Positions 53,660-62,176 of a stretch of DNA of 64,000 bases are shown here, in pieces; positions within the stretch are counted from its first letter, which is position 1; every line of letters starts with the position of its first letter. The DNA is taken from the NCBI RefSeq assembly GCF_000332095.2, contig NZ_KI913949.1:4499328-4563327 (forward strand), in the 5' to 3' direction. Made by a program: the position numbers and the translations under genes. The notes beneath the pieces are model-generated. The model searched no databases and was not told the origin of the DNA. It saw only the letters and a list, made by a program, of their open reading frames with translations. The DNA comes from Leptolyngbya sp. PCC 6406. Lineage in GTDB: Bacteria; Cyanobacteriota; Cyanobacteriia; Phormidesmidales; Phormidesmidaceae.

Positions 53660-53758
53660 GGAAGGGTGATGGGGTGATGGGGTGGGGGGGTGATGGGGTG
53701 ATGGGGTGATGGGGTGATGGGGTGGGGGGGTGATGGGGTGATGGGGTGACAGACAGCA
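53660..53758. repeat. Tandem GGGGTGAT array with GGGGGGG interruptions
   Basis: Repeated GGGGTGAT units with two GTGGGGGGGTG interruptions span about 90 bases just upstream of the TonB receptor start. The pattern is shared with 13981-14033. Confidence 0.85.
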
Positions 53759-53848
53759 CCGTAGGGTGGGCATCGCCCACCAATCCAGGCATTGTGCTCA
53801 CACCCAAGCCCTCCGGGCAGGCTCCGCCAACACACACCCATACCTCAC

Positions 53849-54661
53849 CTACGTAGGAGCTGGAACCAGGGTGGGATTGGGGCTACTGGTTGCCGCTAGG
53901 GGACAAATTTGCAGACCCACGGGGGTTTGCACTAGGGCGACATCCACCTCGAAGACCTGGCGCAGTAGATCGGGGGTGAGTACCTGGGGTACCGGGCCGA
54001 CGGCCCAGAGGTGACCCTGGCGCAGCAGGGCAAGGCGATCGCTGTAGCGAGCGGCCAGATTAATGTCATGGAGCACCGTGATAATGGAGAGCCCCTGCTG
54101 ACGATTGAGCCGCTTCAGCAATTCCAGCAGTTGCAACTGGTAATGGATATCCAGGAAGGTGGTGGGTTCATCTAGGAGCAACACCTGGGGATCTTGGGCG
54201 AGGGCCAGGGCCAGGAAGGCCCGCTGCCGTTCACCACCGGACAGTTCAGTGACAGCGCGATCGCGATAATGCCCCAACTCGGCCCAATCCAGTGCCCGTT
54301 CCACCTGATGCCGTCCCTCAGCATCTAACTCCCACTGCCACCAAGGCTGATGGGGAGATCGCCCCAGGCTCACCAGTTGGTACACCGTCAACCCTGGCGG
54401 GAGCACCTGTTGCTGGGGCAATAGCGCTAGACGGCGGGCCAAGGCCGTTGGGGAGAGGGTGTGAATGTCCCGTCCCGATAGGAACACGGTGCCCCCCTGG
54501 GGTTGCAAAATCCGACTCATCAGCCGCAATAGGGTGGACTTGCCGGAGCCGTTGGCCCCCACCAGACTCAGCCATTCCCCCGTCTCCAGGGTTAAGTTGA
54601 CCCCGTCTACAATTGGGCGATCGCCGTAGCCCCCCGAGAGTTGGCGTGATTCCAAGGGCAT
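53849..54661 (-). CDS. Iron/haem/corrinoid-type ABC transporter ATP-binding protein (FecE-like)
   Basis: A 270-aa ATPase. Walker A GANGSGKSTLLRL, signature ELSGGERQR, Walker B VLLLDEPTTFLDI and H-loop VLHDINLAA give a complete active site. The LHDINLAARYSDRLALLRQG H segment is typical of FecE/FhuC/HmuV. It is transcribed after the permease gene with a two-base gap and before the TonB receptor. The start at 54661 keeps spacing to the upstream permease stop. Confidence 0.9.
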   Translation of the reverse strand: MPLESRQLSGGYGDRPIVDGVNLTLETGEWLSLVGANGSGKSTLLRLMSRILQPQGGTVFLSGRDIHTLSPTALARRLALLPQQQVLPPGLTVYQLVSLGRSPHQPWWQWELDAEGRHQVERALDWAELGHYRDRAVTELSGGERQRAFLALALAQDPQVLLLDEPTTFLDIHYQLQLLELLKRLNRQQGLSIITVLHDINLAARYSDRLALLRQGHLWAVGPVPQVLTPDLLRQVFEVDVALVQTPVGLQICPLAATSSPNPTLVPAPT

Positions 54662-54663
54662 GG

Positions 54664-55710
54664 CTAGACTCCTCCTGCGGTACGCCGTTGATGCAGCAGC
54701 CAGATAAACACCGGAGCCCCCAGCATGGCGGTCACTACGCCAACGGGCAGTTCCACTGGCCCCGTGCGGGCGATCAGATCCGCCCCCGCCAGCACCAGCG
54801 CTCCCCCCAGCACCGAGAAGGGCAACACGAGGCGATAATCTGTGCCCACCAAGAGCCTGACGCCATGGGGCACAATCAACCCAACGAACCCCACCAGCCC
54901 AGCCACGCTCACCGCCCCCGCCGCCAGCAGCGTGGCCACCGTGCCAATTAAGATCCGCGATCGCCCCAGGGAAGTCCCCAGTCCGGTCGCCAGGTCATCC
55001 CCCAAACTGAGTAGGTTCACCTGGCGCGCCAGCAAGCAGCCCGCCACCAGCGCCACCACTATCAGCGGCCCCACCAGCCTCACCTCCGTCCAGCCCCGAC
55101 CATTGAGACTGCCAATCAGCCAGTTCAGAGCCGCCTGGATTTGACCATCGGGGGAGAGCAGTAGCAAAAGGGACTGAATCGCCCCAAAAAAGGAGCTAAA
55201 GGCCACTCCCCCCAGAATTAAGCGCTCGATGGAAAGGGTGGTTCCGGTGCGGGCCAAGAGGTACACCAAGAAGGTGGTCACTACGGCCCCTAGCCACGCC
55301 CCTAGGGGCACCCAGATCTGCACCAATCCCACCCCCACCGTGAGCACCACCATCAAGCCCGCTCCGGCGGAAATTCCCAACAGAAAGGGGCTGGCCAAGC
55401 CATTCCGCAGCATCCCCTGCAACAGGGCTCCCGCCAACCCCAACGCGGCCCCCACTAACAGGGCCGCTAGTACCCTGGGCAAGCGCAAGTCCCAAAAAAT
55501 GGTTTGAGACAGGGTATCTCCCCGGCGCAGCGCCGCCGCTGCTAGCTCCCCCCAGGTCAAGGCAACGGAACCCTGGGTTAAGGACAGAAAGAGAATGATC
55601 CCCAAGCTCCCCAGCAGCAGGACGGCGGCCAACAACACCCGCTGGTGGCGGGATTGGGAGGGGCGCAAGGGTTGCGGTGAGGGGGCGATCATTGTCGTCA
55701 TAGTCGTCAC
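54664..55710 (-). CDS. FecCD-type permease of the iron/corrinoid ABC transporter
   Basis: A 348-aa permease with about ten helices. Its motifs are FLSLTQGSVALTWGE at the N-terminus, RLPRVLAALLVGAALGLAGA LLQG, the coupling GxxxG-type QVNLLSLGDDLATGLGTSLG and GLVGFVGLIVPHGVRLLVGT DYR. It forms the homodimer or heterodimer pore and is the first gene in the minus-strand uptake operon, which runs 55710 down to 48351. Confidence 0.9.
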   Translation of the reverse strand: MTTMTTMIAPSPQPLRPSQSRHQRVLLAAVLLLGSLGIILFLSLTQGSVALTWGELAAAALRRGDTLSQTIFWDLRLPRVLAALLVGAALGLAGALLQGMLRNGLASPFLLGISAGAGLMVVLTVGVGLVQIWVPLGAWLGAVVTTFLVYLLARTGTTLSIERLILGGVAFSSFFGAIQSLLLLLSPDGQIQAALNWLIGSLNGRGWTEVRLVGPLIVVALVAGCLLARQVNLLSLGDDLATGLGTSLGRSRILIGTVATLLAAGAVSVAGLVGFVGLIVPHGVRLLVGTDYRLVLPFSVLGGALVLAGADLIARTGPVELPVGVVTAMLGAPVFIWLLHQRRTAGGV

Positions 55711-56095
55711 TCAAGGAGCCATAATGGCTGAAGGTACGCTTATTGCAAACCAATGTCAAGTTAACAGGGTTGTAGGATTTGCCAAAATTTAGCTTCAGCT
55801 CTCAGGGCAAGGGGAACAGCATGGCCAAGTCCTGTACCTTGGCGATTCCACGCATCCTTAACAAGGGTCTCAATCGGGACATTTTTCATCTCTCTTCACA
55901 GGCTAAAACCCTTGCAATCTCGTTGTCGCTTTCGGGCAAAACTGGATTCTTCGAAGAATTCCCTAGGACACAACTCATGTCAACACTCAGGCTTGGCACC
56001 CTTACGCTTGATCTTTTGGCGAAATCAATCTAGAGTCTGATGAGAAAATAAGTCATCAAAGATGGCATTCATCTTCATTTAGAAAGAGCTTTGCC
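55711..56095. other. Divergent promoter region
   Basis: 385 bases separate the permease gene (minus strand) from the small-protein operon (plus strand). It should hold both promoters. The 14-base palindrome ATTCTTCGAAGAAT (55946-55959) is the only clear dyad and is a possible operator. I found no Fur-box match. Confidence 0.5.
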
Positions 56096-56356
56096 ATGGC
56101 GCTTTCTCGCGATTGTCTACAACAGCACCTTCGGGGACAGGTACTCACCCAGCGTTGGGCCATTTTTGGCGTTTTGGGCGTGACCGGACTGCACCTGGGC
56201 CTGATGCCAATCATGGGCTGGACTTCAGCTCAGATGCCGGATGTCACCAGTTGCGATCGCATTCAGCTCATGGTGCTCTCCCCAGAGGTAAATCCTGCCG
56301 CTGAGCCGTTGGCAAGCCTGTCTCTCTCCGGAAACCATCTCCAGAAATCACCATGA
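56096..56356 (+). CDS. Small single-helix membrane protein
   Basis: An 86-aa unrecognised protein with one hydrophobic helix (about residues 20-42, RWAIFGVLGVTGLHLGLMPI) and a C-terminal Ser/Leu-rich tail. The ATG follows AGAGC, a weak ribosome-binding site. Its stop overlaps the next start (ATGA). Because the operon is divergent from the iron/haem-type uptake operon and leads to DUF3386, it may be part of that system. Confidence 0.55.
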   Translation: MALSRDCLQQHLRGQVLTQRWAIFGVLGVTGLHLGLMPIMGWTSAQMPDVTSCDRIQLMVLSPEVNPAAEPLASLSLSGNHLQKSP

Positions 56357-56460
56357 GTTCAACGTTTGATCCGTCTCGCTGGGATCACTGGATGGTCATT
56401 GTCTGTGCGATCGCTGTTTCAGCCTGGGGACTATGGCAATCCCATCGCACCCACCTTTGA
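56353..56460 (+). CDS. 35-aa membrane microprotein
   Basis: ATG 56353 overlaps the preceding stop by four bases (ATGA) and opens 35 codons. The product is MSSTFDPSRWDHWM followed by the helix VIVCAIAVSAWGLW and a short tail SHRTHL. One transmembrane helix preceded by an acidic/aromatic head, a pattern seen in many small membrane proteins. Unrecognised. Coupling to the 86-aa gene is the main support for it being real. Confidence 0.5.
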   Translation: MSSTFDPSRWDHWMVIVCAIAVSAWGLWQSHRTHL

Positions 56461-56585
56461 CAGCCATAGTGCGATCGCGTTTTTGTCCCGTGATCTTGTC
56501 CAGAGGCGGATCCTATCCAGCTCAATTTCCCTATTGAGCCGATCTTTCTATCCCCTCTTGTTTTCACCTCTACTGGAGCAACACC

Positions 56586-57233
56586 ATGCCTCAAACCTTG
56601 ACCGCCCAGGATCTATTTCGCGCCGCCTACGAAAACCGCTACACCTGGGATGCTCAATTCCCTGGCTATCGGGCCGATGTCACACTTGAGGATGACCACA
56701 GTATCCACAGGGGCCAAATTCAGGTTGCTCCAGACCTCAAGTTTGAGGTGTTTAATGTTGAAGATCCAACAGCCCAGCGCATGATCAAAAGCCAGATCTG
56801 GGAAATTACAATTCATCGGGTTCGCCATAGCTTTGAAGAAACCCATGGTGACAATACCTTTGAAATTGGCAAGACCGATGACACGGGAGCCGTGGAAATC
56901 TTGGTGGGAGGAGCCGCCATGGGCAACCGCTATAAGGTTCGAGACAATACCGTCTGTTTTGTCCATCGTGCCATTCGGGATGTGATCGTCAATATTCACA
57001 CCTTCGACACCCTAGAAACCGAGGCGGGTTACCTATCTACGGGCTACCGTTCCCTTTACCTAGATCCAGAAACCGGCCTGACAAAAGGTGCAGAAACCAT
57101 CTTTGAAGATACCTTTGAACAGGTGGGGGGATACTATCTGCTGACTCGCCGCTGTATCCGCACCGAGGAGGCGGGTCAGCCCAAAATAACGACGCTGCTA
57201 TTCTCTAACCTGAGCTTACTGCCAAGACCCTAG
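56586..57233 (+). CDS. DUF3386 protein
   Basis: A 215-aa protein. The sequence AQDLFRAAYENRYTWDAQFP GYRADV at the start, IWEITIHRVRHSFEETHGDN TFEIG and the C-terminal YYLLTRRCIRTEE are typical of the cyanobacterial DUF3386 family, function unknown. There is no signal peptide, so it is probably cytoplasmic. It ends the plus-strand operon that faces the TonB-linked uptake operon. In other cyanobacteria I recall DUF3386 near iron genes, which is weak support for a role in metal or haem handling. Confidence 0.8.
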   Translation: MPQTLTAQDLFRAAYENRYTWDAQFPGYRADVTLEDDHSIHRGQIQVAPDLKFEVFNVEDPTAQRMIKSQIWEITIHRVRHSFEETHGDNTFEIGKTDDTGAVEILVGGAAMGNRYKVRDNTVCFVHRAIRDVIVNIHTFDTLETEAGYLSTGYRSLYLDPETGLTKGAETIFEDTFEQVGGYYLLTRRCIRTEEAGQPKITTLLFSNLSLLPRP

Positions 57234-57281
57234 AGACCATCAGGTCAGGCAAAGTAGGGGTATAGGCTGACGGCATTCCAG

Positions 57282-57690
57282 TCAGCCCCCTACCAGGAGT
57301 TGCGGGGCTGGGCTATTGGCTGCGTCGCCGTCAGGGTCATGGAGGTAGGGGCGCGGTTTCCGCGCCCAATGCAGGAGGTGACAGGTGGTAGATTTGAATT
57401 TTGAATTTTGAATTTTGAATTTTGAATTTTGAATTTTGAATTTTGAATTTTGAATTTTGAATTCAATTTCCCGTAGGGGCAATCCCTTGCCTGTCCTGTT
57501 CGCGTAGCGGCTCCGGAGGAGCAACGAAGCCGTATAGCCCTTCGGGCAATAGCCTCCGGCATGGCTACGCTAAGGCTAACGCTAGGGCGGAGCCTGCCCA
57601 GAGGGCATAGGATGGTTGCCCTTGTTGCCCGGTGACCCGTGTGGGGGTAAATCCCGTAGGGGCGGGTTTAGCTCGTGTGAGATGCGATTA
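57282..57690. repeat. Repeat block: CGCGGTTTCCGCGCCCAATG, GAATTTT array, composite gtaggggcaat repeat
   Basis: This 410-base stretch between DUF3386 and the YbaK gene holds no gene. It contains a GGTAGGGGCGCGGTTTCCGCG CCCAATG unit (57340-57370, also at 14150), a heptamer array, the composite repeat also seen at 14288-14420 but enlarged by about 90 bases (CTCCGGAGGAGCAACGAAGC CG etc.), and half of the CGTAGGGGCGGGTTTAGCTC repeat at 57655. Confidence 0.75.
57394..57462. repeat. GAATTTT heptamer array
   Basis: About ten copies of the 7-base unit GAATTTT in tandem, an AT-rich STRR array that contrasts with the G-rich arrays elsewhere. It lies inside the repeat block before the YbaK gene. Confidence 0.88.
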
Positions 57691-57746
57691 CCCTGGCTAC
57701 CTTCCGGTATTTTGGCAAAGACTACTTAAAAGTCTACTTAGCCGTT

Positions 57747-58256
57747 ATGTCGCGCGACTCAAAGAAAACCAATGCGGCACGTATCTTGGATCGCCTGGGG
57801 ATTTCCTATGTCCTCCTGACCTATGAGGTAGATCTTGCTGAACTTGGGGCGGAACGGGCGGCGGAGAAGCTGGGGTTGCCCCCGGAACAGGTCTTCAAAA
57901 CGTTGGTGGCGCGGGGCGATCGCACGGGGGTCTGCCTCGCGGTGATTCCTGCTGCGGCCCGTCTAGATCTCAAGGCATTGGCGCAGTTAAGGTGCGATCG
58001 CAAAATCGATACCGTCCCCCTAAAGGAGGTGCAAGGTTTAACGGGCTATATTCGGGGTGGCGTCACCGCCCTAGGCTGCAAAAAAGCCTATCCCGTGTAC
58101 CTAGACGCCTTGGCTCAGAGACAGGAGCATATCGCGGTATCGGCGGGAAAGCGAGGGCAAATGCTGTGGTTGACCCCAGAGGACTACATCCGGGGAACTG
58201 GGGCCACAGTGGGAAAGCTGAGTGATGCGGAATCCGATGTGTTATTCAGAGGTTAA
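57747..58256 (+). CDS. Cys-tRNA(Pro) deacylase, YbaK/EbsC family
   Basis: A 169-aa editing enzyme that hydrolyses Cys-tRNA(Pro) made in error by prolyl-tRNA synthetase. It has DRLGISYVLLTYEV near the start, LPPEQVFKTLVARGDR, the catalytic lysine in KTLVA, GYIRGGVTALGCKKAYPVYL and VSAGKRGQMLWLTPEDYI. The length and motifs are complete. The ATG lies 90 bases after the dispersed-repeat half copy. A 16-base palindrome (58291-58306, CTAGCCTTAAGGCTAG) lies between it and the next gene and may be an operator or part of a terminator. Confidence 0.9.
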   Translation: MSRDSKKTNAARILDRLGISYVLLTYEVDLAELGAERAAEKLGLPPEQVFKTLVARGDRTGVCLAVIPAAARLDLKALAQLRCDRKIDTVPLKEVQGLTGYIRGGVTALGCKKAYPVYLDALAQRQEHIAVSAGKRGQMLWLTPEDYIRGTGATVGKLSDAESDVLFRG

Positions 58257-58431
58257 CAATTAGAGCGGCAATCCTTAACCTTGGGATCTTCTAGCCTTAA
58301 GGCTAGGCCGACAAGATGCTGACAGGCTTAGTTCTAAGGGACGTGTCTTAGCGATCAGGCGCAATCAGACACACCCTATAGACCAGGTTCTGCTTCAGTC
58401 CAGATCCAAACCCAGCATCTTACCCCCTCTT

Positions 58432-59187
58432 ATGGCATGGAACCGAAGCCATCCCCATCATGCAACGCCATCCATAGGTCAGAGCCACCACATTCTTGTG
58501 GTCGATGATGAGGATTTAATTCGGGAGACCGTGGCCATGGCCCTTCAGGATGAAGGGTATGCGGTTTCTGTAGCGGAAAACGGAGCCACAGCCCTAGAAC
58601 TGTTGATCAGTTCTGCACCCTCCCCCCTTCCTTCCCCCTTTGATCTCGCGATTCTGGATCTAATGCTACCGGGCGTCAATGGTTTAGATCTGTGTCGCAT
58701 GATTCGCCATCAAAATCTAGACATCCCCATTCTGATTTTGAGCGCTCGGGCTAGCGAGACAGATCGCGTGGTGGGGTTGGAAGTGGGGGCCGATGATTAT
58801 CTGGCCAAGCCCTTTGGCATGAGGGAATTGGTGGCCCGGACCCGTGCCCTCCTACGCCGCTATCGCCGCACCCCCAGCCAGCCCGAGGTCGCAGTCCTCG
58901 TCTATCGCGACATTACCCTCCATCTGAACGAGATGCAGGTGATGCTCCAAGGGCAGGAGGTCGCCCTCTCCCCCAAGGAATTTCGCATTTTGGAGCTGTT
59001 TATGGGCCAGCCCAATCGGGTCTGGAGTCGGGAAGAGCTGATCGACCATGTCTGGGGACCGGATTTTGTGGGCGATCGCAAAACGGTGGATGTCCACATC
59101 CGTTGGCTGCGGGAAAAAATTGAACGAGACCCCAGTTCCCCGGAATACATCATCACCCTCCGAGGGTTTGGCTATCGATTTGGGTAG
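58432..59187 (+). CDS. OmpR-type DNA-binding response regulator
   Basis: A 251-aa response regulator: receiver domain (about 20-145) with the phosphoacceptor Asp in LAILDLMLPG and the conserved Lys in DDYLAKPFG, then a winged-helix domain with FRILELFMGQPNRVWSREEL and DRKTVDVHIRWLREKIERD. An 18-residue N-terminal extension and a short Pro-rich insert (SSAPSPLPSPF) in the receiver distinguish it. SphR/PhoB-like members of cyanobacteria look similar, but I cannot prove the phosphate link, and pstB lies 58 kb away. No sensor kinase is adjacent. Confidence 0.88.
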   Translation: MAWNRSHPHHATPSIGQSHHILVVDDEDLIRETVAMALQDEGYAVSVAENGATALELLISSAPSPLPSPFDLAILDLMLPGVNGLDLCRMIRHQNLDIPILILSARASETDRVVGLEVGADDYLAKPFGMRELVARTRALLRRYRRTPSQPEVAVLVYRDITLHLNEMQVMLQGQEVALSPKEFRILELFMGQPNRVWSREELIDHVWGPDFVGDRKTVDVHIRWLREKIERDPSSPEYIITLRGFGYRFG

Positions 59188-59231
59188 AGATTGGGTTAGG
59201 AACCCGGATCCTTAATAATGTGCAATTCTTG

Positions 59232-59338
59232 TGGGTCAGGCATCTTGCCTGAGTATGGACAGCCGGGACGGCTATCCCACGTTATGGGTCAGGCATCTTG
59301 CCTGAGCATGGACAGCCGGGACGGCTATCCCACGTTAT
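59232..59338. repeat. Tandem duplication of a 53-bp dyad-containing unit
   Basis: GGGTCAGGCATCTTGCCTGA GTATGGACAGCCGGGACGGC TATCCCACGTTAT occurs twice in tandem with one difference. Each unit contains CAGGCATCTTGCCTG and GCCGGGACGGC hairpins. It lies between the response regulator and the cold-shock gene. Confidence 0.85.
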
Positions 59339-59365
59339 TTGGTCTCTACTCCTGAGAAGCTCTGC

Positions 59366-60157
59366 CTACCCCGGAGCCCGTTGCCAGCCGTGTTCTACCG
59401 CCTCCGCCTCCGAGCAAAACCACCGCTCTCCATGCTCTGGGCTGATGTTCGTAATGTCGTAATCCCGCATTCCCGGCATATGGTAGAGCCGTTTGCCGCT
59501 ACTGATCGAGATATTACCTTTGACATTGCAGTCGTTTAGGGTCGTATCAACCACAGGCGGTTCAACCACAGGCGGTTCAACCGCAGGGGGATTAGCCGGG
59601 GTGGGATTAGCCGGGGTGGGATTAGTCGCCTGAGGTTTAGCCTGGACAGGGGGCTCAGGAGTTGCAGCGGGTGTAGGGCTGGCATTCGCAACGGGGACTT
59701 CGGCGGGGGTGGAGACCTGCGCGTTAGTGGCTGGAGATGTAGCGGTACGGGGTTCTAGAAACATCACAGCCGAAATCAGCGCGATGATGCCTCCAACGAA
59801 GGCAAATCCTACCAAAAAGGGTAGGCCCGAGGCTCGTTTAGCTGGCTTTTGGGATGAGACGGACGTTTGACGATAGGGAACTGTTTTGACGAATTTAGAG
59901 GGTTTAATGACTTGAACGGTGGGGGTTTCGACGCCTTGGATGGTGGCATTGATGGCGCGAATTTTGCCACCGGGCTGTACTTGTAACTCATAGATGATGG
60001 TGTCGCCCACTTCGGGACGACGGATCCCTGGAGGCAGAGCGGAGATATGGAGAAAAATATCTTTATTGGCTTCGGTGGCGGCGATGAAGCCAAAGCCCCG
60101 ATCATCTTTCCAAGCTTTGAGTCTGCCTTGATGTTTCACTAGCGGTAGGGGGTACAA
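59366..60157 (-). CDS. Cold-shock domain membrane protein with C-terminal sunset domain
   Basis: A 263-aa protein: a cold-shock RNA-binding domain at residues 8-75 (RLKAWKDDRGFGFIAATEAN KDIFLHISALPPGIR), a linker, a single transmembrane helix at about 120-140 (LPFLVGFAFVGGIIALISAV), then a Pro/Ala-rich region with TPANPTPAN and EPPVVEPPVV repeats, and a C-terminal sunset-like domain (NVKGNISISSGKRLYHMPG to EAEAVEHGWQ). An RNA-binding protein anchored to the membrane with an extracellular nuclease-associated domain is odd. Function unknown. Confidence 0.78.
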   Translation of the reverse strand: MYPLPLVKHQGRLKAWKDDRGFGFIAATEANKDIFLHISALPPGIRRPEVGDTIIYELQVQPGGKIRAINATIQGVETPTVQVIKPSKFVKTVPYRQTSVSSQKPAKRASGLPFLVGFAFVGGIIALISAVMFLEPRTATSPATNAQVSTPAEVPVANASPTPAATPEPPVQAKPQATNPTPANPTPANPPAVEPPVVEPPVVDTTLNDCNVKGNISISSGKRLYHMPGMRDYDITNISPEHGERWFCSEAEAVEHGWQRAPG

Positions 60158-60358
60158 CGGATTGGTGATGAAAGCCGCGCGTTCTGGGGAAATGCTTCTA
60201 CAATGACAACACCTTTTCCCTGTGCCCTAGGATGCCATGACGTAAGGGGGCTTCCCTCTTGACGGCTACGTTACAACCGTAACACCTGGGGATTACTGCC
60301 CTGTCATTGCCTTGTCAGGGATCTGCTTCCTCCCGCTTGTCTGGGCAGAATTTATCCT

Positions 60359-62176
60359 ATGGCTCGCTCTTCTCCGACTCCTCTACCCAGAACGCCTCGT
60401 CCCCGCATTCGGCTGGTGCCTTTGGGGTGGTTTTGGCCCCTGTTTTGGGGGGGACTGATGGTGGGGTCGGGGGCGGTGGGGTTGTGGGCCTTGGCTTGGC
60501 TGACCCAGATTCCGCCTTTACCGGACTGTACGGAGATTTCCCGGTTTAGTTCCGACAGCGATCGCCTAATCTGTGCTGAAACCCAAATGCAGTCCGCCAG
60601 TCCCCAGGACTTGATTCAGGCGATCGCACTCATTGCGGACTGGCGCGACAGCCATCCCCTCTACGAAGATGCACTGCCGATTTTGACTGAGGCTTCCCAA
60701 CGGTTATTGCAACGGGCCACGGCTACGATGCATGGGGGCGATTTAGAGCGGGCGGTCGAGCTAGCAAATGCGATTCCCCTAGAGACGCCTCTGCGGGCCA
60801 AGGCCCAAGGTGCTATCTGGAACTGGCGGCAGGAATGGGAGCAAGCCCAAGCGATTGAGACGACGGTGACGGCGGCGATCGCGGCCCAGAATTGGTCCCA
60901 GGCCCAGGACAGTCTGCAACAGCTCAAGTCTCTGGACAGTGACTATTGGCTAGCAACACGCTTTGGGGAATTGGAGCAGGCGATTGACCAGGAGCGGGCA
61001 GCCTGGAGCCAGCTTAAGCAGGCCCGTGCTTTGGCAGATTCTGGCGACCCGGAGGAATTGGGGGAAGCGCTGACTCTGGCCCAGCAGGTGCGCCTGACGA
61101 GTGCGGCTTGGGGGGAGGCCAAACGAGATATTGATCGCTGGAGTCATAATTTACTGCTCTATAGCTTTCAGCGCTGGGAGTTGGGGGATATCGATGGGGC
61201 GGTGGCGGCGGTGCAGAAGGTGCCGCCGGACCCGACTCTGGCTCCTGAAGCCCAGGATTTAATCCTCTTTAGCCATGCCCAGCGGCTGGCGGCCCAGGCC
61301 ACCACCCAACACCCCACCTATCTCCAGTTGTTCTATTTAATGGAGGCGATTCGGGCGGCGGAGACAATTGCTTCCGGTAGCCCCTTCTATGCTGCCGCCC
61401 AGGACTCCCAGGCGGATTGGTACGCCCAGCTCATGGATCTGCGGATGCTGAAGTTGGCGGATGCGATCGCGGGTTTAGGACAACCCTGGGCCTTTCGCTA
61501 TGCCACCGATCTGGCTCTCACGGTGCAGCCCGAGCGACCCCGCCGGATTCAGGCCCAAACCCTGATTGCCCATTGGCAGGCGGAGATTGAGCGCAGTCAA
61601 GACCGGCCCTACCTGATTCGGGCCAATCGACTGGCCCAGGCGGGAACCATCCCTGCCCTGCGTGCTGCCATTACGGAAGCCAGTACCATTGCCCTGGGAC
61701 GGGCGCTACGCCTAGAGGCCCAGACCCGAATTGCCACTTGGTTGAGTCAGATTGAGGTGATTCAGGATCAGCCCATTTTGACTGAGGCCAATACTCTGGC
61801 AGCAGCGGGCAAGCTCCGGGAAGCCATTGAGGCCGTTGGCAAAATTCAGCCCGATCGTGCCCTCTATGATCAGGCTCAGACCATGGCCCAGGACTGGACC
61901 CGCACGCTACAAATTCGTGAGGATGGTCCTATCTTGGCCCAGGCTAAGGAGCTGGCTTATCAAGGTTCCCTCACCGCTGCCATTAACCTGGCTTCCCAAA
62001 TCGGTTCTGGTCGTGCACTCTACGGTGAGGCCCGGAATGCGATCGCACTATGGCAGGCAGAGAGAGACTATATTTGGTCCTTAGAAGACTCCAGTACTGC
62101 GGCCTCTGGTGAGGGGTCAGGGGACACCGCCGATGAGGGGGGTTCCCAGAACAGTGCCGCTGATGATTTCCCATGA
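60359..62176 (+). CDS. Large alpha-helical membrane protein, TPR/SEL-like
   Basis: A 605-aa protein with one N-terminal transmembrane helix (about 20-50, GWFWPLFWGGLMVGSGAVGL WALAWL), then about 500 residues of helical repeats rich in Ala, Gln and Trp, for example QAQTLIAHWQAEIERSQDRP YLIRANRLAQAG, which recurs in varied form. It ends in a Ser/Gly/Asp-rich low-complexity tail. Similar cyanobacterial proteins are annotated as hypothetical or as chromosome-segregation ATPases, without evidence I can verify. The stop overlaps the next start (ATGA), so the two work as a pair. Confidence 0.7.
   Translation: MARSSPTPLPRTPRPRIRLVPLGWFWPLFWGGLMVGSGAVGLWALAWLTQIPPLPDCTEISRFSSDSDRLICAETQMQSASPQDLIQAIALIADWRDSHPLYEDALPILTEASQRLLQRATATMHGGDLERAVELANAIPLETPLRAKAQGAIWNWRQEWEQAQAIETTVTAAIAAQNWSQAQDSLQQLKSLDSDYWLATRFGELEQAIDQERAAWSQLKQARALADSGDPEELGEALTLAQQVRLTSAAWGEAKRDIDRWSHNLLLYSFQRWELGDIDGAVAAVQKVPPDPTLAPEAQDLILFSHAQRLAAQATTQHPTYLQLFYLMEAIRAAETIASGSPFYAAAQDSQADWYAQLMDLRMLKLADAIAGLGQPWAFRYATDLALTVQPERPRRIQAQTLIAHWQAEIERSQDRPYLIRANRLAQAGTIPALRAAITEASTIALGRALRLEAQTRIATWLSQIEVIQDQPILTEANTLAAAGKLREAIEAVGKIQPDRALYDQAQTMAQDWTRTLQIREDGPILAQAKELAYQGSLTAAINLASQIGSGRALYGEARNAIALWQAERDYIWSLEDSSTAASGEGSGDTADEGGSQNSAADDFP

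Noticed and set aside
53622-53837. 72-codon N-terminal extension of the TonB receptor
   Set aside because: It translates the octamer array. The signal peptide starts at ATG 53621.
53622-53848. Cobalamin riboswitch or Fur box upstream of the TonB receptor
   Set aside because: The region is mostly tandem repeat. I found no conserved riboswitch elements and no GATAATGATAATCATTATC-like site.
55779-56033. 84-codon frame before the small-protein operon
   Set aside because: No ribosome-binding site, no family match, and it occupies the expected divergent promoter region.
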